From Anisakis pegreffii (Eukaryota; Nematoda; Chromadorea; Rhabditida; Anisakidae), in the NCBI GenBank assembly GCA_035041965.1, contig JAPYMA010000537.1:18111-82110 (forward strand): a DNA stretch of 64,000 bases, read 5' to 3'. The translations under genes were made by a program, and so were the position numbers. Below, in pieces: positions 54,601-64,000 of this stretch. The notes beneath the pieces were generated by a model. That model was given only the letters and a program-made list of their open reading frames with translations, had not been told where the DNA came from and did not search any database. How positions within the stretch are numbered: position 1 is the first letter of the stretch; every line of letters starts with the position of its first letter.

Positions 54601-57600
54601 TTAGGCCCTTACGAGCTAATCATATTCAGAAATTAGGAGAATATCGCCATCAACTAACCGCATTTACATTTTCGAAGTTAAAAAAATCACAATGGCTTTC
54701 TATCATACTAATTTTTCAACACGAAATACTAATTTCCTGACCCCTACCATTACCCCTTCACACCTCCAAATTACCCAAAATGGGTAATTTCACGCCCTAT
54801 GAGAACCACTGCGATAGAAGATATCAAAATTGCTAAATTTATGTGACAAAAATTATAGTGATTGGTACACAGAACTAGCTATCAATGAGGCTATGAAGTA
54901 GTCTACTCGTTTAAAATGAAATATTTCCACTCATTCACAACTGAATCACTCCAAATCAATCAACGGAGTATATCCTCGGTGAATTAGTTTTAATATCGAA
55001 TTTCAGTTAGGGATCAATAATATCAAGTTTACACATTATATAGCTACACAAATGAATATAATCGTTGTGCTGACTTGCTGGAAAAGTTTATAAGACAAAT
55101 GCAAAAGAAAGGCGAGCATTGATTTGCTCTCGTATTGCCAGATGGATGCAATAACTTACTGAACAAGACCCCAAGCAGGTCCCGAGGGAACAACGTCACT
55201 CACAACCACCGCTGGATCACCGGATGTGAAATGCGGATTATCGCGCCCTCCAGAAACTGCTATACCAAAACCAACTGCCGGAACCTTCAAGACATTTCAT
55301 GATCATTGAATCAATTATGCAAATTGATAGTTGGACGATTGCTTGAATTATATTATTACTCAACACTAACGTTTACAACGAAACACATCGAAGTGAAAAC
55401 AGAACATCTCTTGTACATTTAAATGATAAAGCTGAACAGTTCAATCCGTGACCATTCAATTTTACTAGGTCTTTAATTAGAAATGCGGAGAATTATCAAC
55501 GACATTGTAACGTTAAATTGCATGTTTTTGAAATGACTACGGAAGACAGATTCGTGAGAAGCGATAAATAGTTATTCGGAGTCGGATCAAACGAATACCT
55601 GACATTAAAAACTTGATGGAAGTAAGTGCATCGAGATGTATTCTACAGTGAATATCATCAACAATGAAACTCCTCTAGAGAGACAAATGCAGTTTTGCGA
55701 ACGCAACGAACAGCTGCCTATCTACATGGCTCGTATTAAGGTCTAATATCGAGATTAGAATATTATTGCACTAGACAAATGACTGCAGCGATATTACACC
55801 AAAATCGTTCATTAACTAGTTCAGATGATACTGGCCATAAGGTTCATCTTTCATATATTAGAACAAAGTAAAGTTATTGCTGGTAAGACTCGTAACCTGG
55901 TTCCGGTAAAATGAGTTGTTATCGTTAGACTTTACAATGCAACCGACAGAACTTGTTGACAGAAATGTTGAGCGAAAATGCATTATATGCACTAATAATG
56001 TACGCTTAACACTCACGAGTGAATTAAAATTTAGCACATTGATTGAATAAAACTCTCATGTATCAATCAACATTTCTTCCTCGGGAATTCATTTGCGCTC
56101 GTCTCGAAAGCTGAATAAATCTCCGACTCTGATCTACTACTGATGATCAGGTTGAATGCCCAAATGCGGTAAAGCAATAATAATAATAGCTTTTAATTGG
56201 TATACAGACGAACGTATTTCACATTTCTGATGGAACAGTATGTTGCAAGCGATCGTAAATATAAAGGTGACGATCCCATCGAAAAATTCAAAAAGTTTAA
56301 ATATGACTTGAAAATGGTAACCTGAAATGATCAACATTACTGATGTTCGTTAAACGGAAACGTTGAGTAGATGTAGACGTCAATGAGTGTGATAAATCAT
56401 TAATAAGTGAATAGCAGATAAGAAATAAAAGAGTTTACTTCCTTGCATATTTCAGTAGACGACGTACGCAAACAAGCAAAGGAACTCCTCCTAGTACGTA
56501 CTGTAAAAGGTCTGGCTCAGAAGAACGAAATGTAATCATATAACTGGAATGGTATTGAGGAGACTCTGAAGTTGTCTTTCATTGAGATATCTATCGAAAT
56601 GAGCATGCAACCAGCGTACGGATTAATGAAACAATGCATAACATTTCTCAAAGGATGAATCAGACGAACGAATAAAGAAACTGTACAGATAGACGAACAA
56701 AACAAATCATTCAGCAGATGCAGCTGATGGCTCAGTACTCGTGGGTGAAAAACGAACGATTCAATGAAATTGCTAACGAACAGTAGAAATATTTATGTGA
56801 AAGCAACCACTGTATGTAGCATATGAGAACTTGATCACAAATTAACCTTCGACAGGTTTGATCGTACGGTAAATTATTCCGTTGTTTGAAGACAAATATT
56901 GAATTCAATCGAACCGAATAATCAATCACTCAATCAATGCATTTCGAGAATATTAAAAGCACAGGTGAATGTTTACTCAATAGTAGTACTAGCAGAACGA
57001 TAACGTGTCTCAAGTGCCATCACGAAACAACTAGTCACAAGAGATTATCTGCTGACTTATTGAATACTGCCTCGACGATTGACTGGCATATTAAAATTAC
57101 TTCGAAATTATGCTCATTTTTATATGAACGAGAACACTGTTAGAACGCCTTGAATTTATCAAAAATCATAAACATGCAATTCTATTTTCCAATAAAAAAT
57201 AAGGGGCAAATCAGACTGGTTAAATTTGGACAGTTACAATTTCACAATTATGAAATGGCTGCGAAGGCTGATGAAAAATTCGATCGAAATCCTGAGGTAA
57301 TACTTGTCGACAAAACTGTATATCGTGACCGACAATCCAAAAGTTATAAGGCGAACAACATCCTCAATTAGAATGCAATGAAATTCGATATTCCCTTCCA
57401 ATACGGTATGCGAAGATCACTTCCTGCCCAAACGGTAAACTTCTAATATAATATGACACAAAAAACATTGGATATGATAACGAAAAAAATCCAATTAGAA
57501 GAAATTTTTCGTCAGCAATCACAGACAATTCAAATTCAGTTTTATTTTAACCTATTTATTTAATTGGCAATTTCATTTGCACAAGTAAAAGAATATAAAG

Positions 57601-58800
57601 GACAATATAAATATGAACTGACTCTTTTTCTATCAACACGCTATTCGAATGAATGAATGTCAGCTTGCAACAACTGCAACATCAGAAAGCCACCAAGATG
57701 ACGGTCATAAACTATTCAGAAGGAATAGATTTTCAAGCTAACAACATCACAGACAACATAAAAATCGATCTTATTTCAGAGATAGACGGTAGATAAAAAA
57801 TTGAACTATGTAAGATCGGAATGATAACGGCTATTGATGAGAAGCTATTGGATGTTTGAATCTCCTCCTCTAACAACACAGATTCCAACAACATTGGTTC
57901 AATTAAAATTGAACTGACAGCAAGTGTATGTTATCACAGCTGCAATGACATATATGTACTTGTGTGTACTGTGTGGGCTATCAAACGATCTCAGTTCATG
58001 TTTGTGTGAATCGAGAAATCTTGTTCGATTATTTATCTAAGTGATGAATGTAATTTATTACCCTCTTCTCGAGCATATGCATTCAACGAATCAATTAAGT
58101 CCTTCATACCGCAAATCCGATCAAATAGAATTTATTTGTTATGAAACTTATTTAACGTCATTTATTGGAATAGTTTTTCTTTAGCTTCACCCATGAAGAA
58201 ATGAGCTAACGAATATTCATTGGCAAAGATTAGATCATGAAATAGACGGAGAATGGTCAGTTTGTTGCTCGGTAATTTTTCGTAGAAGAAGGGACACTTC
58301 CCGATACTAAAGTGAAATAAAGCTCGCATATAAGCAGCTCTTCCCATAGCACCCCATTGGTTACGGATGGAGAACAATGAAATGCAATGAATATAAACGG
58401 CAACAAGCAGCAATGCTTCTAAAACTGCGTAACAACAAGTATACACTCGCCTATCTCAAATGATTATAAAAAAGCCATTCGAAAACAATGAGAAAGCCGT
58501 TTCAACTCAACGAACTGTTTCACCACAAAACTAAAAAACAATCAGAATTTCATTACTATGCAATAATCATCTCCTGGTAGCACTATTTCTGTGCAAAAAT
58601 AAACAAAGCGAAAATGAAATCAGCCAAAGTGCATTATTACGAAGAACTAAAATTAACACATGAAAACATTCATTTGATTGTCTTCATTGCAAAACAAATC
58701 GACACATCTTCTAAATGAACATATAGCACACTAGAACAAAATGACCTACCCGGTGCAGTGTGACGGAGAGAAGTTGCCAACTGACGGCACCACCATTACT
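42661..58800 (-). CDS. zoo-1: ZO-1/tight-junction-protein ortholog (MAGUK: PDZ1-PDZ2-PDZ3-SH3-GUK-ZU5), 5' partial
   Basis: Cell-junction scaffold linking adhesion proteins to actin (ZO family knowledge). Exons, 5' to 3': 58800-58750, 55284-55160, 53921-53822, 53508-53421, 52974-52752, 51784-51638, 51453-51329, 51203-51049, 49864-49752, 49403-49209, 48774-48571, 48389-48251, 47938-47737, 47526-47342, 47261-47199, 47075-47008, 46235-45500, 45036-44852, 44787-44653, 44467-44146, 43148-43000, 42811-42661 (TAA). All junctions are GT-AG and in phase: 3,861 nt, 1,286 residues. PDZ1 (about 12-100) has VTLHR and [19 protein letters not shown]2 (108-190) [13 protein letters not shown]3 (275-357) [19 protein letters not shown]3 (370-440) GDDFYIRTHF; GUK (505-690) [13 protein letters not shown], without a nucleotide-binding P-loop, as usual in this family; Ser/Pro/Gln-rich linker (700-1150); ZU5 (1160-1286) [14 protein letters not shown], ending SVKISHF like ZO-1. 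The start codon lies beyond 58800. Confidence 0.95.
43237..43434. repeat. 63-bp tandem repeat, three identical copies
   Basis: The unit starting CTGATCAAAGTAGCTGATCA is repeated at 43237, 43300 and 43363 with no visible mismatch, followed by a 9-base partial fourth copy. It is in the ZO-1 gene intron between the two exons that split the ZU5 domain (43149-44145). The identity of copies points to recent expansion. Confidence 0.97.
54116..54811. mobile_element. 0.7-kb inverted-repeat DNA element with 6-bp target duplication
   Basis: The left terminus CAGCGGTTCTCAT (54116-54128) and the right terminus ATGAGAACCACTG (54799-54811) are reverse complements at 12 of 13 positions. CGATAG flanks both sides (54110-54115 and 54812-54817). 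The CAGNGGTTCTCA terminus is of the hAT type, though hAT insertions normally duplicate 8 bp. The element sits in the ZO-1 intron between two PDZ1 exons and carries a broken coding fragment. No transposase is present, so it is non-autonomous. Confidence 0.75.
54334..54740 (+). pseudogene. Broken coding fragment captured inside the inverted-repeat element
   Basis: After an acceptor-like TTTTACAG (ending 54333) one frame runs 135 codons, interrupted only by a TAA at 54498-54500. It reads as a helical, coiled-coil-like segment ([38 protein letters not shown]), then after the stop [19 protein letters not shown] and a polar tail to a TGA at 54738-54740. The composition is protein-like but I do not recognise the family; small coiled-coil subunits of BLOC/BORC-type complexes are one guess. 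It lies opposite to the ZO-1 gene and entirely between the element termini, so it looks like transduplicated host exon sequence. Confidence 0.4.
55285..58749 (-). other. Large intron within the PDZ1-coding region of the ZO-1 gene
   Basis: This 3.46 kb stretch separates the exon ending VTLHR (58750) from the exon beginning with VPAVGFG (55284). No further exon, RNA gene or well-defined repeat is recognisable. Short open frames at 56517-57371 on both strands show no family signature. Confidence 0.6.
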
Positions 58801-60050
58801 CTGAAACACAAAAAGGAACGATGAAACAGATTGACATAGGCAGCGATGTGATATGATGCGTCTGATCTGATATGCAATACACCAACCTACCTCAATATAT
58901 TACCAAATGTACTCAACTCAGTTTATTACTCTACATTCACACTTTATATCAAATCAAATATTCAATATTGTTCGTGAATTATCAAAAATTCGACTGAATA
59001 TTACTCTACAAATGCACTCAGATATCAATCATCACATTAAATTGAAACGATAACGTTAGCACAATAACCAGTTCACCTAATATGTGACGGTAATGATATT
59101 TATTTATAAAATATGCATACAATTTTTTTCAGAAACCCTGCGAATCAACTTTGATTACTTGAACAGCAAATATGCACATAGAAGTACAGAAACTTTTGAA
59201 AAATCGGAAATGCTACAGTTTCGTTTGTGGAAAACAATCCCAAAATCACTAAATTACTCTAAAGTTATGTTTTTTCCTTGAATTATTAATGGATATCATA
59301 AAATTAGAACTTTTAATGCAGCCAATATGCAAAAATATTACCGAATCTCCAAAAACAATAATTTCACTTCCGAGTCACTCTTATTTGAAAAAATTACGAC
59401 TAAAGAACCGATAACGAACAACACCATTTATTTCTACTCTGGGATGCAACTGACAACTTCCAACGGCAACTCCGAACAACCGATCTAATCGACTCAAAAT
59501 GCAATATGTTTGTTTTCTTCTTTCTGATAAGTCTGATGTCAATACGGTTCGAATTCAAATATTCTCCATCAATTTCAGAAGATATCCAATCAAAGGAATC
59601 AACTTAATCACGATAACCGACGAAACAAGCATGCAGCATAACTTGAATGACAAGCCCTAACAATGCAACCTCAACAATATTCAAACAAATGGTCAACTTT
59701 CCAAGCAATGCAATTTTTCCACAATTACTCCAGATATAATCACAGCTACGCGTTGCTAACCCCAAATATAATCATGACCATGATATAAGCTCATCGAATT
59801 CTCCTTCCTAGCTTCAAATCAGCGCATACAATTCCAAAACAACGTTTATCTGATCGTAAATATTTGTTGAGGATTACACGCCAGTCTTGTTCATCTGATT
59901 ATGACATTTAACTAAATGATTAATTCTGACTAAAAATGAGCAAAAGCAATTCCAAATTTGAAGAAAGGGGTTTAAAAAATTAAAGAGTGCATAAGTACTG
60001 AAAAGAAGAAAAATAAGCTTGAGAGATAAGGTGGATATGAATCAAGTATA
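58801..60050. other. Intron or 5' region of the ZO-1 gene, no exon recognised
   Basis: The exon at 58800 is preceded on the minus strand by a TTTGTGTTTCAG acceptor and lacks a start codon, so at least one upstream exon exists. None is recognisable here. Confidence 0.5.
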
Positions 60051-60743
60051 TCATGCCTGTTCATCAGGAACGGGAGGAACGAGCATCTCTTCGTTACTAT
60101 TAATCACATCAAGCGCTTCACTACATCGACTCCGTCTATCGTGCATACTGTTGCTGCATACTGGTAGTGGAAGTTCTTGGGAGGATAACCGGGGTGAACT
60201 AGCACTGACCAGCATTGAATTCGATTGAGTTGACGTGCCATCGCCGAACGAATGACATCGATCACCGAAGTTCTCAAACGCGTAACAACCCTCCCACATG
60301 CCTGCAAACAACAACAAACATTTTCATCATTCACACTTTCTAATAAATGCGTGCTCTTCGAGATAAATCCGAACGAATCTCCGTCATCACTTTCAAGAAC
60401 TCGTCGAATAACTAAAGTGCACAAGTTCAGTTTTCAAGAAACGTTTATTGGATACTGTGAAACAACTATTCAAAGTGACATCTGATTCTGGCCACTACAC
60501 ATTGGACGTGAGAATTAAACATTTTCACTGCGTCCATTCCATCTTTCGGGTCTCATGTGGGTTACAATATCCTAAATCATTCAAGCTCGCGGGTGCTGAA
60601 GTGTTACTCTTTGCTTGAAGTGTGTTGCATGAAAAGGGACTGATAAGGCTGGGGTTTGGAATATCAAGAGTAATGATGTCATATCGGTAGATTCTGAGCG
60701 TTTTTCGATTCTTTGGATGACTCAAAGCCCTGCACCCTGACAA
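60051..60743 (-). CDS. Candidate coding fragment(s), not recognised
   Basis: Three stretches look protein-like on the minus strand. First, 60743-60525: an open frame after a TTTTGTCAG acceptor-like site, reading TLRIYRYDIITLDIPNPS and ending MEWTQ-stop. Second, 60424-60104: begins CTLVIRRVLESDDGDSF and runs to a stop with no intron. Third, about 60307-60051: after a TTTGCAG site (60308), a Ser-rich frame with MWEGCYAFENFGDRCHSF and a C-terminus EEMLVPPVPDEQA-stop. The second and third overlap in different frames, so at most one is real there. An AATAAA lies between the first and second on this strand. It could be the end of another gene upstream of ZO-1, or 5' exon material of ZO-1. No function is proposed. 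Confidence 0.3.
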
Positions 60744-63200
60744 AAGATGTTGCGATCGACTCTTTATTCTATTGGAAACAACAAAATATCCCTCAGAGAA
60801 TTCGGGCGTTTCCTGGTACCAATTTTTGAGCGAACATCAACGAAATTTAACATTTCTGCCAGTTGCGTTTGCACTAAATACCACTACGGAAACGAGATAT
60901 TTACAATTAGATAAAACCATCATGCAAACCGTATGAGATCATATTAGGATGGTTGCACTTCAATCCCATGAATTTTTTCCATGATTGCTTTCAGAGCAGT
61001 TTTGATTTTGGCAAAGCTATTGATACTTTTCTCCATCACTAGTTTCCACCTTCTCAGGGATGATATCTCATCAATTTTATGTACAATTGAATATGCAAAG
61101 GCCCTAATTAACAGCTTCGGATGTTGTGGACACCAAGGCGTTTAAATTCACTCTGAGAGCTAATCGATTATTTTCGGTTGACCGTTCCGGTTTTTCGAAT
61201 ATTCAATTACTGTTTGGCTTGTGCTTCATTCCATTCTCAGTTATGGAGATCACGAATCACTGATCACCGAAAATTTGTCTTGTTGAGTATCTGTGCTGCA
61301 CTAAGCCCGATGCGATTTAAAACAATCATGGTGGACGACTCATACTAATATTCCTCAGCTACAAATGATTACACTGGTTAGGTGAATATAAGCTGCAAAT
61401 GATATGCTCTAAAAAAACCAAGCTTTGCAAATAAAATTAAACTAGAAGTGGAAATTTGTCCGGACATATCTCGAAGACTGTCTCTTTATCAACAGTGACA
61501 TATTATGCCAATGGGAAACATGCTTGTTTCGATTATTTTCTAGCTGGAAAATGAAACATGAAACGTTTATGCTATGGTTGAACAAGAATTAATTGATGGA
61601 TAAAAATGTAAGTTTCTGAATACGGTATATAAGCATATGAAAGCGTGATGTATAAAATGAAATCTTGTTCGAACACAATGATAATCAGTTCTTTTTGACT
61701 CAATTTTCAACACTCCTTCAAGCACAATTTGTCAGAAAGGCGAGCATAGCACAAAAATTGAGCAAGTCGATTGATTCACGATAAATATTAGTTTTCAGAA
61801 AGATGACTATGATAAATTTATTCATGCAAGCATGCACGTGAAAATCACATAAGTCAAATTTACGCTGCATTACTTTTAAGCACTGAAATCATGAGATACT
61901 TTTTAAACTTTGACAACAACGCAAAAAAGATAACGAATATGGAAAAGATCAAGGGACTTTGCTTAAACGATTATTTAAATAATTTAAACGGTGACCTGTG
62001 ACAACAGATATGTCACGTGAATCTATTGAAGACAGCTGGAATCTTTTTTCCGCTATAAAAATCTCGTTTTGATTCTGTCGGAATCCAGTATTGCATAATC
62101 CAGTCACTGAGCATTTATACTCGTTTTGATGTGGAAAAATGAGAAGTTGTAAATAAAATAGAGTGTGTGCAAATAAGACAACAGTAATTATTTGGATTTG
62201 CATAACCATAGCAAAAAAACGTCCTCAGTTAGAATCTTTCACGATTTTAACGAAAACGCTCACAACTGCACCGAAAGACATTTCGGGACTTTTGTCATTA
62301 GTCCCTTGAACGATATTTAATACATGCTCTGCATAGTTCGCGAATATAACCCTTAATATAACAGTGAATGCAATACAGAGACGATGGTAATTGTTTGACT
62401 TATACAGCCATGGCAAAAGACGAAAGCCTTATCACCAATGCCTTTAAAGGATACCTGCAAAAAGATTCTATTTCTTTAGAAAGCTGATTGAGCAGCGCAA
62501 AAATATGCAATTATTGTTGATCCATTCCAGAAGTGAAATTGAACTCCGGTGATACCGATGAAATAAATTCTAATTGAAGAGATAAGTTGTTGAAAAAAGT
62601 AATTTAAATAACTATGTCAACTTGAATTTTTTGAAATAAACGACTTAATTTAGCTATCATATGCGGAACAGAAACAATAATTTACATCTTGGGAGAGGAT
62701 GGGAGACTGTAGATGAAAATTTATTATGTAAGTGTTGATGAATGAATAAAAGCAAAGAATTCAAGAAGTCGTATAAAAATGAGAAATGATCAAACGTGAT
62801 GACGGGACTGTTTGTCAAGAAGAGCGACGATAAGACCGCTTCCAACAGAAATAAAGTAACGAGTGGACGTGTGAACGTTTTTCTATTTTTCAAATACTTT
62901 GCAAGTTATGAACCAGAAATATTCTGCTACAACGCATAAATAAGTCATTGCTGATGCGACCAACAACTTGAGAGAAAGAATTCGGCGCAACGTCGCATAA
63001 TGACAACAATTGTTGCACGAATCACTGCACGTGGCAGCCGGCTGCATCATTAAAACAATTTTGAAATTCAACATTCTCCAATCAGTTGTTCCAATACATC
63101 AATGAAATGAAAATCTTTCCTACTTGAACTAACTATAATAAAAACTATCACCAGTTACCACATCATCAATCACTGAACATAGTACTAGAAATGATCACAA
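60744..63200. other. Non-coding or unrecognised region
   Basis: AT-rich DNA with only short open frames (61949-62209, 62225-62416, 62657-63074) in poor sequence context and no domain signature. No RNA gene is recognised. Confidence 0.4.
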
Positions 63201-63369
63201 TTAGTGTTCGTTGGGGAACGGGGTCCCGTCAGGGAACCCGATGGGGAACGCGAGGAGCGTTTTCCCCACGCAATTTTTCCCGGTTTTTTTGCAAGGGACC
63301 CCCCCCATCAAGTTTTCTCCCCGCGAGAACCCCTCCCCGTCCGAAATACTGCTACCCGACGAACACTAA
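63201..63369. mobile_element. Complete GC-rich miniature inverted-repeat element with 6-bp target duplication
   Basis: The left terminus TTAGTGTTCGT and right terminus ACGAACACTAA are perfect 11-bp inverted repeats. TCACAA occurs immediately outside both ends (63195-63200 and 63370-63375), the expected target-site duplication. The 169-bp interior is rich in GGGGAACG, CCCCAC and CTCCCCG words, strikingly GC-rich against the AT-rich flanks. It is the reference copy for the partial copies at 30572 and 31580. It encodes nothing. Confidence 0.9.
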
Positions 63370-63375
63370 TCACAA

Positions 63376-64000
63376 TAATTCATACTAATTACGATTTGGA
63401 TCTCACTGCAATTTCAGCGTTATATCGCACAGAAGTGAATCTCATTTCGATAATACGAGGGCAAGCTTTCTGATTCGGGTCAAATTCTTTATCACTGTCA
63501 CCCTAGCTGTATCCATTGCGTGTTTCATCTGCTTGTTAGCTGACAGGCTTTTTCTCAATAAAAGACCACAAATAAACAGAAAACGGCTGGGTGAAAGCTA
63601 TTAAGATCCCACAAAAAGCGATAGATTTGTTTCAGACAAATAAAAAAACTAATGTAAACATGGATTCGAACACGTTCAAAATTCACCAGTGTTACCCAAA
63701 CAATAGTTCCTCGTTAGATGGATGCTCACTTTAATAATACGGCAATAATTCATGATGGAAAAATGTTTATTTTCTTTTCTGCTATCTTTGAACAACTCTG
63801 GGAGATGTACTACGCATTGATTCATGGAATTCGCTAAAGTGTATTAAACAAACTATTGTGGAAGGACTCATCCAAATTTATCATCTGTCAATTACGGAAA
63901 ATGAGGAAAATCTAATTGTGAGAACAGAACAATACAAAATTGTTCCATTTGAGAACGGAACAAATCAAACGGTGTTATTTCTTCTGAAACAACTCCTTTA
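63376..64000. other. Right edge, nothing recognised
   Basis: AT-rich sequence with no supported exon. The open frame covering 63204-63473 is mostly the miniature element read through. Confidence 0.4.

Noticed and set aside
54513..54740. Stand-alone 75-residue protein starting at the ATG
   Set aside because: The same frame continues upstream beyond a stop as coding-like sequence, so the ATG is internal to a broken fragment.

Overview
The window is AT-rich, intron-rich animal DNA, most likely from a nematode. Introns are bounded by GT...TTTCAG, intergenic gaps are long, one gene is a degenerin-type DEG/ENaC channel, and there is a ZO-1/ZOO-1 ortholog. A non-Caenorhabditis roundworm with large introns fits, perhaps of the ascarid/spirurid group, but that placement is inference. 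No bacterial operon, phage or CRISPR structure is present.

Layout: (1) 454-3374 (+), the C-terminal part of an ARMC8/Gid5 ortholog, a subunit of the CTLH/GID ubiquitin ligase; its 5' exons lie to the left of the window. (2) 6111-14072 (-), a secreted or membrane protein predicted from two exons separated by a 6.25 kb intron: signal peptide, ten-cysteine three-finger (Ly6/activin-receptor-like) domain, long Ser/Thr/Asn-rich stalk, C-terminal hydrophobic segment. (3) 14073-25688, 11.6 kb with no convincing gene. (4) 25689-39070 (+), a DEG/ENaC sodium channel subunit rebuilt from 17 exons, with an expanded cysteine-rich ectodomain and two possible C-termini. (5) 42661-58800 (-), a ZO-1 ortholog (PDZ-PDZ-PDZ-SH3-GUK-linker-ZU5). 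I assembled it as 22 exons that join in phase from first to last (1,286 residues plus stop, 5' end missing). (6) 60051-60743 (-), a possible fragment of a further gene that I cannot name.

The genes look like independent housekeeping, junctional and neuronal loci and share no obvious pathway. ARMC8 converges on the three-finger gene, which diverges from the channel gene; the channel gene converges on the ZO-1 gene.

Introns and intergenic DNA hold a family of unusually GC-rich miniature inverted-repeat elements (one complete copy with a 6-bp target duplication at 63201-63369), a 0.7 kb element in a ZO-1 intron that carries a broken spliced-looking coding fragment, a BED-finger remnant, a 63-bp triplicate, two TA microsatellites and three long hairpins.
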